In this document: piece by piece, positions 53,823 through 61,894 of the stretch
Layout: each line of letters begins with the position of its first letter
How positions within the stretch are numbered: position 1 is the first letter of the stretch
DNA from: Bacteroidales bacterium
Lineage (GTDB): Bacteria; Bacteroidota; Bacteroidia; Bacteroidales; UBA932
Length of the DNA stretch: 64,000 bases
Direction of reading: 5' to 3'
Assembly: GCA_017469845.1 (NCBI GenBank)
Contig: JAFUFP010000011.1
Span: 1-64,000 of the forward strand
Position numbers and translations under genes: made by a program
Notes under the pieces: model-generated
Database searches by the model: none
The model's input: only the letters and a program-made list of their open reading frames with translations
Told to the model about the DNA's origin: nothing

Positions 53823-53936
53823 TTACGTTTTCCCGCTTGCTGAAAATGACGCACAGGTATGCGCATCGGGCGCAAAAGAAATACTTGCCACCAAAAGCGG
53901 CAGCATGAAGGCAACAATGTGAAATGCTCTTTTCAT
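53823..53936 (-). CDS. Possible small secreted peptide or its frameshifted remnant
   Basis: 37-residue frame with a signal-peptide-like start (MKRAFHIVAFMLPLLVASIS then FAPDAHTCASFS). After its stop, another frame continues HSHPREPYPSKNDRLLYE, which suggests a slightly longer gene broken by a frameshift. No family recognised. Confidence 0.3.
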   Translation of the reverse strand: MKRAFHIVAFMLPLLVASISFAPDAHTCASFSASGKT

Positions 53937-54064
53937 GGTGTGGACGATTGGTAGTGAAGTCTATCAGTGTTATGTTGTTTGTAAATGTATACACATTTCT
54001 TGAATTATCCCAAGCTTTTTACCAAAAGCAGAACTACCGCGACAACCGCAAAATGACAACGACA

Positions 54065-54331
54065 ATGGAATGGGAAAAACCTCTCGAAGCCGCCAAGCGT
54101 GAACTCCTCGAGGAAACAGGTAACGCTTCCACCACCAACAACTTCACCCACTCATTCATAGCACGCGGAGTGAAGAAGATCTCCTCACAGCACCTCGACA
54201 GGACGGAAGACATCGAGCCCATCCTCATGAACGCCGAGCAGGTGAAGGAACTTCTCGTTTCAGACAAGATCAAGCAGTCACTGATGGCCGCCCCGATGTG
54301 GAAGTTCTTCGCCACCGAAGGACTGCTCTAA
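54065..54331 (+). pseudogene. Truncated NUDIX hydrolase copy
   Basis: Open frame of 88 codons that repeats the 3' half of the NUDIX gene at 52296-52853. From the matching GCATCCACCACC block to the stop only one base differs (a Val to Ala change). An internal in-frame deletion has removed 14 codons (the YGEGEWEESMVISG stretch). The N-terminal 85 or so residues are gone, including the Gly and first Glu of the Nudix box, so it cannot be active. Confidence 0.85.
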
Positions 54332-54381
54332 GAAATAGCACCCCTGTAGTGCCGTCTTCCCGACGGTGTGAAAAAAAATAT

Positions 54382-54418
54382 GAAAGCGGAGGCCCCCTTT
54401 AATGGAGTCTCCGCTTTC
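54382..54418. terminator. Bidirectional terminator between NUDIX copy and btuG
   Basis: GAAAGCGGAG (54382-54391) pairs with CTCCGCTTTC (54409-54418); on the minus strand a T run follows, ending btuG. Confidence 0.7.
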
Positions 54419-54456
54419 ATCTGTCTCTTTCGCCGGAATTCTATCCGGGAAGGAAT

Positions 54457-55668
54457 CTAATATTCTATGTAGATTGCGGGATGAGATGCTCCTACGCCGG
54501 CTTCGGCATGCCAATTCGTCTTCGTCAGATCATAATTGAAGCTGTAGACGGAACCGGGGCTCAAGTAATCCCCCGCATCGGTAATGTACAGATCACGGGT
54601 CACCGCGTTCCTCATTATTCCTGAAGGCATCTTCATGTTTTCCGCATCAGGATTGACGCTGAAAGGAATCTTTGTGACGGAGCTTCCGTTTATCGACATC
54701 TTGTACAGATTGTAGTGCTGCTTGCTTCCGTCCCAGGACCATTCATCATCCGTACCGATGACATAGATGTTCCTGTCATTGGGATCGTATCCGATGGCGG
54801 CGCATCTGATGTCAGCGACGTCTCCGCTCGGAGCCGTGACACTGAGGCTCAAAGGATCGATTCTGTAAAGGCCGGAATGGATGCTCCAATAATCTCCGCT
54901 CGTCGAAACCCAAAGATTGGAGACACCGTCAGAGATGACGTATTTGAGATTGGGTGCCACCTCGATGTCCGTAACGTAATCCATCGTCTCCCTGTTCAAC
55001 ACGGTAACACGGTTGTCATAGCCGGCGACATATCCGCCGGAATTCGCCACGAAAATCTTGTCCCCGCAGATGGCGACACCCTCGGGTTGGTATCCGACCT
55101 TGACCTCGTCGATGATGTCGATCTTGTCACCGACCTGTCCTATCTTGTAAAGAGTTCCTTCCTTCTTGCCTGCCTCGGGATTCGCGGAATCGTATTTGGC
55201 ATCTCCGTAGGAAGTGATGTAAGCGTAACCCAGTTCGTAATCGAACATGATCATCCTGGGCGAAGGGATGCTGAGGGTCTGGATGTGCTTTTCATCCTTG
55301 GGATTGAAGATCTCGACGAGATTCGACCCGTTCATAAGAGCCCATCCGGTGTTGTAATAAAACGCCAGGCAATTGCCGGTGTCACCGAGTCCCATCGGGA
55401 TGGTGGGATTCTGCTGGGAAAAGGCATCACGCACATACTTTCCGTTGGAGAAACGGAAGAAATCCAGGGTGGCGTTGTTTTCTCCCCACTTACCTTCGTT
55501 GAGTACGAAGAGTTTCGAATAAGGGGATGTGGCGTCACCTACTGTCACAACCTCACCCGCGAGGTTCTCATCCCCGGAGGCGTCGATCACGTCTGGAACG
55601 TCCATCTTGCACCCTGCGGCTATGACCGCAAGAGCGCAGCTGCAGAACAGCAGTGTAATTTTTTTCAT
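54457..55668 (-). CDS. btuG: BtuG-like vitamin B12-binding surface lipoprotein
   Basis: Beta-propeller lipoprotein of 403 residues from the Met at 55668 (lipobox AAGC, about Cys20). LFVLNEGKWGENNATLDFF, GYQPEGVAICGDKIFVANSGGYVAGYD and DAGDYLSPGSVYSFNYD are the recurring blades of the BtuG/DUF5074 (YncE-like) family. In Bacteroides, BtuG sits on the cell surface, binds cobalamin tightly and hands it to the BtuB channel. That role here follows from family likeness and from its place 84 bases after the btuB-like gene, on the same strand. A diverged fragment of it lies at 52914-53094. Confidence 0.8.
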   Translation of the reverse strand: MKKITLLFCSCALAVIAAGCKMDVPDVIDASGDENLAGEVVTVGDATSPYSKLFVLNEGKWGENNATLDFFRFSNGKYVRDAFSQQNPTIPMGLGDTGNCLAFYYNTGWALMNGSNLVEIFNPKDEKHIQTLSIPSPRMIMFDYELGYAYITSYGDAKYDSANPEAGKKEGTLYKIGQVGDKIDIIDEVKVGYQPEGVAICGDKIFVANSGGYVAGYDNRVTVLNRETMDYVTDIEVAPNLKYVISDGVSNLWVSTSGDYWSIHSGLYRIDPLSLSVTAPSGDVADIRCAAIGYDPNDRNIYVIGTDDEWSWDGSKQHYNLYKMSINGSSVTKIPFSVNPDAENMKMPSGIMRNAVTRDLYITDAGDYLSPGSVYSFNYDLTKTNWHAEAGVGASHPAIYIEY

Positions 55669-55752
55669 CGTTGAATGCATTATTTGAAAAACGTGTTGCA
55701 AAAATACTCCTTACGTCCTTAAAATCCAAAACCTCCGTAAACTTGCGTTTTC

Positions 55753-57828
55753 CTAGAAACAATATTCAGTTTTCAGGATGGCGTTGGTTCCCGGCATCGG
55801 ATATCCCTTGACCACTTCGTACTGTTCCCCGAGGATATTTCCGATGTTCAGCTGGAGACGAAGCTGTGTACCTCGCTGAAAGGTGAAGGACTTCGACAGC
55901 GAAGCGTCAGCCGTCACGTAAGGGTCTATCTCGAAATCCTCCCTGTTCGCCGACGAACTCCACCTGCGGGAATTCCCGAGCACCGAAACATCCAGTCTCC
56001 ATCCCCGGATGAACACGTCCAGACTCAGGGTGCCGGAGTGCACGGGGATATAGGGGATCTGCCCGCCGTAGGTACTCTTCCCCTTTTCCGAGCGGTCAAT
56101 CGCCCTTTGGAAAGTGTATTTCAGAAGGAGCGAGAAACCGTTCCCGATCTCCCCTTCCCGGAACATATCCCTGTCGTATGCCAGGCTGGTCTTCACTTCC
56201 GCACCATTTACGTCGACTTTGCCGATGTTGTACATCGTCCAACGGAACTGGTTCGCCGTGGGGAGAGCCACTATCTTGTCGACAAGGCGGTTGAAATACC
56301 CTTCAATCCTCGCTTCACCCGTCCAATGCCCGGAAGGCAACTTCCGCCAGGTGATGGCAGCATCGTACTGCGAAGCCTTTTCGGGACGAAGCTGCGTATT
56401 CCCGACAACAGAATAATAAAGGTCATTGAAGGAAGGAAGCCTGACGCTCCTTTTCGCGAATCCGTCTATGACAAATGAGGGAGATCCGCCAAAAGGCCGT
56501 ACGGAGAAATCAAGCGCCGGAGAAAAAGTGCTCCGGGAAGAATTGACCTTCTTGAATCCACCTTTCCTGGCATCATCGCTGAACCGATCAAAGGCGACCA
56601 TATGCTGAAGTGAAGCCGACATATCCAGCGAAGGCGAAGCGTATGCCCCCCGGACGGCGTTCCAAAGGCTCCACCTTGTCGGGTACACGAAATACAGCAC
56701 ATCAGCATCCAGGTGATTCACCTGGAAGTCCGTCGCCTGCGAAAGGGAGAATCTCTCCCCGAGGCGGAAGAGGTTACTCATCGAAAGGAAGAGGGAGTTC
56801 TGGGTATAGTGGTTGTCAAGTGGAAGTGCAGCCGCTTCAGCCCATGGATTGGTCCTGTAGCGTGTAAGGTCAAGGGCATATTTGGCACGGAGGTCGAATG
56901 AGTACAACTCTCCCCTATCTCTCGTCCAATCGCCTTGCAGGAAGATATTGCCGTCCGACTGCCGATCTTTCGACGTCACCGAATCCGACGGTCGGCGGAC
57001 TACCGGACCGGGAAGTCCCCGGTCGGAGCTATACATGTACAGCGTGACATTCCACCTGTCGACGCAGTTGTCCCCATGCAGATGCTCCTGCACCCTCATG
57101 CTGAGGATATCCCCGTTGCGACGAATCATTGTGGTATCGTATCCGACAACCTTTCCGTCCGGAAGAGTACGGAACCTGCTTTCATGGAAACGGTAGTGCC
57201 CGTTGCTCGAAAGAAGTTCCGCCTCGAAACTTGACACTGTGTTCTTTCCCACCTTCGCATCCCATGAGAATGATGGTGAAAAGGTTCCGAAAGATCCTCC
57301 CCTGACACCTATCCGGAATGAGGAATTCTTCCCTTCGGAGAAAGTAGGGGCCTTCTGCACGAAATAAAGCGACGAAGAGTTTCCGATTTCACGGGCGGAG
57401 GGATAACTTGATGAAGAAAGGCCGTTGCGCAGTTCAACCGAAGAGAAAGACGAAGTGGAGAATCTTCCCAGGTCCACCTGCATATTCTGGGCATTCTCCA
57501 CGGGAATGCCGTCGATGAACACTCCGGTATGCTCACTCCCGAGGCTCCTCACGTTCACCGTCTTCATTCCGCCGACTCCGCCGTAATCCTTGAGCTGAAG
57601 GCCCGAGAACTGGCGTACCACATCAGCGATCGACGGAGCGCTGCGGATGAAAGCTTCACCCGCGCTGTCTCCCGAGAAAGCTCCCCTCGAGGATATCCCG
57701 GAAAGGACGACCGAAGCGTCCAGAGTTTCACCGGAAAGGGAGTCCGGTTCGCTGCGCGGAGCCTGAGCGAGGACGCTCACCGCATAGAACAATCCCAGAA
57801 AAGACGATATGAATGGTGGAAACCGCAT
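55753..57828 (-). CDS. btuB: BtuB-like TonB-dependent receptor
   Basis: Outer-membrane receptor of 691 residues from the Met at 57828, with signal peptide (FISSFLGLFYAVSVLAQ). The plug (about 50-160) shows IADVVRQFSGLQLKDYGGVGGMKTVNVRSLGSEHTGVFIDGIPVENAQ. A 22-strand barrel follows, ending NAILKTEYCF with a terminal Phe. Not the SusC type: no carboxypeptidase-like N-terminal domain. The BtuG-like lipoprotein gene downstream makes cobalamin the best guess for the ligand. The promoter element lies only about 7 bases before the start, and the leader is too short for a cobalamin riboswitch. Confidence 0.8.
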   Translation of the reverse strand: MRFPPFISSFLGLFYAVSVLAQAPRSEPDSLSGETLDASVVLSGISSRGAFSGDSAGEAFIRSAPSIADVVRQFSGLQLKDYGGVGGMKTVNVRSLGSEHTGVFIDGIPVENAQNMQVDLGRFSTSSFSSVELRNGLSSSSYPSAREIGNSSSLYFVQKAPTFSEGKNSSFRIGVRGGSFGTFSPSFSWDAKVGKNTVSSFEAELLSSNGHYRFHESRFRTLPDGKVVGYDTTMIRRNGDILSMRVQEHLHGDNCVDRWNVTLYMYSSDRGLPGPVVRRPSDSVTSKDRQSDGNIFLQGDWTRDRGELYSFDLRAKYALDLTRYRTNPWAEAAALPLDNHYTQNSLFLSMSNLFRLGERFSLSQATDFQVNHLDADVLYFVYPTRWSLWNAVRGAYASPSLDMSASLQHMVAFDRFSDDARKGGFKKVNSSRSTFSPALDFSVRPFGGSPSFVIDGFAKRSVRLPSFNDLYYSVVGNTQLRPEKASQYDAAITWRKLPSGHWTGEARIEGYFNRLVDKIVALPTANQFRWTMYNIGKVDVNGAEVKTSLAYDRDMFREGEIGNGFSLLLKYTFQRAIDRSEKGKSTYGGQIPYIPVHSGTLSLDVFIRGWRLDVSVLGNSRRWSSSANREDFEIDPYVTADASLSKSFTFQRGTQLRLQLNIGNILGEQYEVVKGYPMPGTNAILKTEYCF

Positions 57829-57834
57829 CGGCGG

Positions 57835-57842
57835 CAAAGATA
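57835..57842 (-). promoter_or_regulatory. Near-leaderless promoter of the btuB-like gene
   Basis: Minus-strand TATCTTTG ends 6 bases before the ATG at 57828, so transcription should start at or next to the start codon. Confidence 0.45.
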
Positions 57843-57916
57843 CGGTTAAATATCGTTTTCCGGAGTCGGAACATGCACAAAACAATCGCCACTCTTCCGG
57901 TATCGGGAAAAAGGCT

Positions 57917-57924
57917 TATCTTTG
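57917..57924 (+). promoter_or_regulatory. Promoter of the FKBP gene
   Basis: TATCTTTG 40 bases before the ATG at 57964; no clear -33 element. Confidence 0.5.
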
Positions 57925-57963
57925 CAGCCTACGGAACAATCAGAAGAAACAGATATTTCACAC

Positions 57964-58569
57964 ATGGACAAGAATTCTTACGCACTGGGCATGAGCATCG
58001 CCCACAACATGATCCATTCGGGAGTGAAGAGCGTCGCACTTGACGACTTCGTGGCCGGACTGAAGGCCACTCTCGCAGGAGAAAAGACAGCCATCTCCCT
58101 TGAGGAGGCAAGCGCCGTCCTCGACAAGTACTTCCAGACCATCCAGGAGGAGAAGGCGGCTGAAGAGGCCGAAATCGCTTCCGTGATGAAGAAGGACGGA
58201 GAGGAATTCCTTGCGGCCAACGCAAAGAAAGAAGGCGTTGTCGTTCTTCCCAGCGGACTCCAATACAAAGTTCTCAAGGAGGGGACCGGAAAGAAGGCCA
58301 CACGTTCTTCAAGGGTCAAATGCCACTATGAGGGCACATTCACCAACGGACAGATCTTCGACTCCTCCTACAAGAGGGGCGAACCTGCAGTGTTCGGCGT
58401 AACCCAGGTGATCGCCGGTTGGACCGAGGCTCTCCAGCTTATGGCCGAGGGTTCAGTCTGGGAGCTCTACATCCCCTACAACCTCGCCTACGGTGAGGCC
58501 GGAGCACACGGAGCCATCCCTCCGTTCTCGGCTCTCGTTTTCAAGGTGGAACTCATCGAAGTCCTCTAA
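57964..58569 (+). CDS. FKBP-type peptidyl-prolyl isomerase
   Basis: Protein of 201 residues from the Met at 57964. The N-terminal helical dimerisation part (about 1-85) resembles FkpA/Mip (SYALGMSIAHNMIHSGVK, and EEKAAEEAEIASVMKKDGEEFLA). The FKBP domain follows (about 100-201): GLQYKVLKEGTGKKATRSSRVKCHYEGTFTNGQIFDSSYKRGEPAVFGVTQVIAGWTEALQLM, with the active-site aromatic residues in place. No signal peptide is visible, so it is probably cytoplasmic, unlike FkpA. It speeds proline isomerisation in folding. Divergent from the btuB-like gene. Confidence 0.9.
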   Translation: MDKNSYALGMSIAHNMIHSGVKSVALDDFVAGLKATLAGEKTAISLEEASAVLDKYFQTIQEEKAAEEAEIASVMKKDGEEFLAANAKKEGVVVLPSGLQYKVLKEGTGKKATRSSRVKCHYEGTFTNGQIFDSSYKRGEPAVFGVTQVIAGWTEALQLMAEGSVWELYIPYNLAYGEAGAHGAIPPFSALVFKVELIEVL

Positions 58570-58584
58570 ACATCAGTGTCCTGG

Positions 58585-58627
58585 ACAATGAAGAAAGGCG
58601 GCCGTAGTGGTCGCCTTTCTTCATTGT
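58585..58627. terminator. Strong bidirectional terminator
   Basis: ACAATGAAGAAAGGCG and CGCCTTTCTTCATTGT form a perfect 16-bp stem between the convergent FKBP and aldolase genes. Confidence 0.85.
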
Positions 58628-58675
58628 TTCTGATTCATCCGCATCCGGTCACCCGGACTTGGATTCAATGAATCA

Positions 58676-59677
58676 CTAGAGAGCCTTTCCGTCAGAACCG
58701 AGGACGTTGATGATCTTGTGCATGTAGAGCTTCTTCATCTCGTCACGGGCAGGTCCGAGGTATTTACGAGGGTCGAACTCACCGGGCTTCTCATCGAAGA
58801 CCTTGCGGATAGCTGCGGTCATGGCAAGACGGGAGTCGGAGTCGATGTTGATCTTGCAGACAGCGCTCTTGGAAGCCTCACGAAGCTGCTCCTCAGGAAT
58901 ACCTACTGCATCGGGGAGTTTTCCACCGTGAGCGTTGATGATGTCAACATACTCCTGGGGAACTGAAGAAGAACCGTGGAGAACGATAGGGAATCCAGGG
59001 AGCTTCTTCTCAATCTCGTGGAGAACGTTGAATGCGAGGGGCGGAGGTACGAGACGTCCGGTCTTGGGATCCCTCTTGCACTGCTCGGGTTTGAACTTGT
59101 AAGCACCGTGTGAAGTACCGATGGAGATAGCGAGAGAGTCGCAACCTGTACGGGTAGCGAAGTCGATAACCTCCTCAGGACGGGTGTAGTGAGACTCCTC
59201 AGCAGCAACCTCATCCTCTACACCGGCGAGAACACCGAGTTCAGCCTCAACGGTAACGTCATACTTGTGAGCGTACTCAACAACCTGCTTTGTGAGGGCG
59301 ATGTTCTCCTCGTAAGGGAGGGAAGAAGCGTCGATCATAACAGATGAGAAGCCCATGTCAACGCAGCTCTTGCAAAGCTCGAAAGAGTTGCCGTGATCGA
59401 GGTGGAGGCAGATCTGGGGATGCTCCCAACCGAGTTCCTTGGCATACTGTACAGCACCTTCAGCCATATAGCGGAGAAGGGTCTGGTTGGCGTACTTGCG
59501 GGCGCCGCTGGATACCTGGAGGATAACAGGGGATTTTGTCTCTGCAGCAGCCTGGATGATGGCCTGGAGCTGCTCCATGTTGTTGAAGTTGAAAGCGGGG
59601 ATTGCGTATCCGCCGTCAACGGCCTTCTTAAACATCTCTCTGGTGTTTACAAGACCAAGTTCTTTGTAAGAAACCAT
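58676..59677 (-). CDS. fba: Class II fructose-bisphosphate aldolase
   Basis: Glycolytic enzyme of 333 residues from the Met at 59677, splitting fructose-1,6-bisphosphate into two triose phosphates with a zinc ion. YAIPAFNFNNMEQLQAIIQAA is the N-terminal family pattern; ICLHLDHGNSFELCKSCVDMGFSSVMIDAS has the catalytic Asp and zinc His; AELGVLAGVEDEVAAEESHYTRPEEV and SIGTSHGAYKF, and VLHGSSSVP follow. The longer frame to 59794 crosses the promoter and is not used. Codon use is very regular, indicating high expression. Confidence 0.95.
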   Translation of the reverse strand: MVSYKELGLVNTREMFKKAVDGGYAIPAFNFNNMEQLQAIIQAAAETKSPVILQVSSGARKYANQTLLRYMAEGAVQYAKELGWEHPQICLHLDHGNSFELCKSCVDMGFSSVMIDASSLPYEENIALTKQVVEYAHKYDVTVEAELGVLAGVEDEVAAEESHYTRPEEVIDFATRTGCDSLAISIGTSHGAYKFKPEQCKRDPKTGRLVPPPLAFNVLHEIEKKLPGFPIVLHGSSSVPQEYVDIINAHGGKLPDAVGIPEEQLREASKSAVCKINIDSDSRLAMTAAIRKVFDEKPGEFDPRKYLGPARDEMKKLYMHKIINVLGSDGKAL

Positions 59678-59807
59678 ATTCTGAAATATAAATTTGTGTT
59701 GATTGCGTTCAACAAGGTTCAGGCGTACTCTCGCCCAAAGGTCGGTCGGCCACGTCTGCGGCCTTTCATTATGCTGCAATATTTTTGCCATCACAATGAA
59801 TCGTCCG

Positions 59808-59815
59808 CAAATTTA
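59808..59815 (-). promoter_or_regulatory. Promoter element of fba
   Basis: Minus-strand TAAATTTG; its -33 element is unclear. Confidence 0.45.
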
Positions 59816-59943
59816 GCAAATTTTGAAAAATTACGGCACCCCATGTCATCATAATGGCGAAGTGGACATGACAATATGCCAGAAAGTCAACTTCACTCCA
59901 CTGTCCAAAGCGAAACTCACCTCCGCCAAAATATTCCCCCAAC

Positions 59944-59974
59944 TTGTTTTTTCATAGTTCTTAAGTTAATTTTG
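59944..59974 (+). promoter_or_regulatory. Promoter of the gmk-nadD-CYTH operon
   Basis: TTG (59944-59946), 20 bases, TAATTTTG (59967-59974), 30 bases before gmk. Confidence 0.6.
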
Positions 59975-60004
59975 CGGAAAGAACACAAAAACATTCACTT
60001 TCCG

Positions 60005-60574
60005 ATGAGCAAAGGCAAAGTAATCATTTTCTCAGCGCCGTCCGGTTCCGGCAAAAGCACGATAGTGAACCACCTCCTCCCCCTCTATCCCCAAATGGAG
60101 TTCTCCGTTTCTGCGACATCCCGTTCACCGAGAGGAGAGGAAGTCGACGGCGTAGAGTATCTTTTCTACTCCGAAGAAATTTTCCGCAAACTCATAGATG
60201 ACGACAAGTTCGTGGAATACGAAGAGGTGTATCCGGGAAGATTCTACGGCACCCTCAAATCAGAAGTCAACAGGATCTGGAGCAAAGGTCACGTCATCGT
60301 CTTCGACGTCGATGTCAAGGGCGGAGTCAACTTGAAGAAATACTTCGGTGACAATGCGCTTTCGGTCTTCATCCAGGCCCCTTCGATCGAAGAACTCCGC
60401 ACACGTCTCATAAAGAGAGGTACGGACAGCGCAGAAGACATCCAAAAGCGTGTCGCCAAGGCCGCCGAAGAAATGGAGTACGCTCCCCTTTTCGACGTGG
60501 TCCTCGTCAACGACGAGCTCGACATGGCCTTCAAAAGAGCCGAAGGTCTGATGGACGACTTCCTTTCAAAGTAG
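60005..60574 (+). CDS. gmk: Guanylate kinase
   Basis: Phosphorylates GMP to GDP. 189 residues from the ATG at 60005; a longer in-frame Met upstream runs through the promoter. The P-loop IIFSAPSGSGKSTIVNHLL and GMP-binding SVSATSRSPRGEEVDGVEYLFYS and YEEVYPGRFYGTLKSEV are canonical, as is VIVFDVDVKGG. The nadD gene follows after 24 bases, so the two share a transcript. Confidence 0.96.
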   Translation: MSKGKVIIFSAPSGSGKSTIVNHLLPLYPQMEFSVSATSRSPRGEEVDGVEYLFYSEEIFRKLIDDDKFVEYEEVYPGRFYGTLKSEVNRIWSKGHVIVFDVDVKGGVNLKKYFGDNALSVFIQAPSIEELRTRLIKRGTDSAEDIQKRVAKAAEEMEYAPLFDVVLVNDELDMAFKRAEGLMDDFLSK

Positions 60575-60598
60575 CCATATCCGAAGCCTTCCTCCCCC

Positions 60599-61273
60599 AT
60601 GAAAATCGCAGTTTACTCGGGTTCATTCAACCCCCTGCACATAGGCCACCAGGCGATAATGGAGTACCTGACCAGGGATGCTGCATTCGATTGGGTGTAT
60701 CTGGTGGTCTCCCCCAAGAATCCTCTCAAGGACTCGATATCAGCGGATAGCGGACAAGACCGTTACAATGCGGCCGTGGAAGCGGTGAAAAGGCATCCCG
60801 AACTGCACGTATGGGTCGACGACATAGAACTTAACATGGATCCGCCCCACTATACGATAAAGACGCTTGACGCTCTGAAACGAAGGGAACCGGAGAACGA
60901 CTTCACCCTCATCATCGGGGCCGACAACCTTGACAGCATCCACAAGTGGAGGGATTTTCCGCGTATCCTGATGGACTACGGAGTGGCCGTCTTCCCCAGA
61001 ACGGGTTCGGACCACGAAGCGACCCGAAAGAAACTGATGGAGGAATGCGCCCTCGCCCCTTCACCTTTCGCCCATGATACGGAAGTCATCTTCGAAGACG
61101 GCGCGATGGAAGACGAACCGTTCTCTGTCCAGGAAGGGATGAGGGGATTCGAGAACCTTTCCGACCATATCTACGACATCCGTATTCTGGACGCCCCTCT
61201 TGTCGACATTTCCTCCACGATGATACGCGAAGGTTTAGCAAGAGGTGAAGACATGTCCGAATACCTCATGTAA
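60599..61273 (+). CDS. nadD: Nicotinate-nucleotide adenylyltransferase
   Basis: Makes deamido-NAD from nicotinate mononucleotide and ATP, 224 residues. IAVYSGSFNPLHIGHQAIMEYL holds the nucleotide-binding HxGH motif; FTLIIGADNLDSIHKWRDFPRIL and DISSTMIREGLARGEDMSEYL carry the ISSTxIR motif at the C-terminus. Second gene of the gmk operon; 18 bases before the CYTH gene. Confidence 0.95.
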   Translation: MKIAVYSGSFNPLHIGHQAIMEYLTRDAAFDWVYLVVSPKNPLKDSISADSGQDRYNAAVEAVKRHPELHVWVDDIELNMDPPHYTIKTLDALKRREPENDFTLIIGADNLDSIHKWRDFPRILMDYGVAVFPRTGSDHEATRKKLMEECALAPSPFAHDTEVIFEDGAMEDEPFSVQEGMRGFENLSDHIYDIRILDAPLVDISSTMIREGLARGEDMSEYLM

Positions 61274-61291
61274 AAACGACAACGATCCGCA

Positions 61292-61765
61292 ATGCATATA
61301 GAAACTGAACGCAAATTCCTCGTAAAAGACACTTCCTACAAGGAGGCCTCCACCGAAAGCCACCATCTGGTGCAGGGTTACATCTGCACATCCGGAGGAC
61401 GTACCGTCAGGGTGAGACTTTACGACGACACCGGATATCTTACGATAAAGGGCCCCAGCCAGGACGGGCTCAGCCGTATGGAGTGGGAAAAGGAAATCCC
61501 CTTCGAAGACGCCAAGGACCTTTTCGCACTCTGCCTCGAAGGGATAATCGACAAGACGAGGTGGATAGTTCCGGAAGGGAACGGGACCCTCAAGTTCGAA
61601 GTCGACGAGTTCCACGGACTCAATGCCGGTCTCACCGTCGCCGAAATCGAACTCCCCTCCCCCGAGACGGAATTCAACCGCCCGGAATGGTTGGGAGAAG
61701 AAGTGACCGGAGACCGCCGGTACTACAATTCTCACCTGAGCAAACTCCCCTTCATGAAGTGGTAG
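61292..61765 (+). CDS. CYTH domain protein (triphosphate tunnel enzyme)
   Basis: Small cytosolic protein of 157 residues with the CYTH/ThTPase tunnel fold. The N-terminal IETERKFLV is the ExExK motif that binds metal-triphosphate; RTVRVRLYDDTGYLTIKG, WEKEIPFEDA and LKFEVDEFHG supply the alternating basic and acidic tunnel residues. Members hydrolyse inorganic or thiamine triphosphate, or make cAMP; the substrate here is not certain, with triphosphatase most likely by size. Third gene of the gmk-nadD operon. Confidence 0.88.
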   Translation: MHIETERKFLVKDTSYKEASTESHHLVQGYICTSGGRTVRVRLYDDTGYLTIKGPSQDGLSRMEWEKEIPFEDAKDLFALCLEGIIDKTRWIVPEGNGTLKFEVDEFHGLNAGLTVAEIELPSPETEFNRPEWLGEEVTGDRRYYNSHLSKLPFMKW

Positions 61766-61816
61766 AAGTTCAGCCGATCCCCTGAAGGGAAACCGAACGA
61801 TAAAGGAACAAACGAA

Positions 61817-61850
61817 TCACCGGAGAAATCAATCAAGACTTCTCCGGTGA
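61817..61850. terminator. Bidirectional terminator
   Basis: TCACCGGAGAA (61817-61827) and TTCTCCGGTGA (61840-61850) form an 11-bp stem between the convergent CYTH and GH3 genes. Confidence 0.8.
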
Positions 61851-61894
61851 TCTTCGTTTCGGTATTTCCTATCCGGCCAAACCGGAAGGGAGGA

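Larger units (their letters stand above)
53675..54064. other. 390-base AT-rich gap inside the broken duplication
   Basis: Contains a perfect palindrome at 53705-53723, the short exported frame at 53823-53936, and no other credible gene. Ends at the truncated NUDIX copy. Confidence 0.45.
59678..60004. other. 327-base divergent intergenic region, fba/gmk
   Basis: Contains the fba promoter element (59808-59815) with a 130-base leader, and the gmk promoter (59944-59974). No further gene. Confidence 0.5.
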
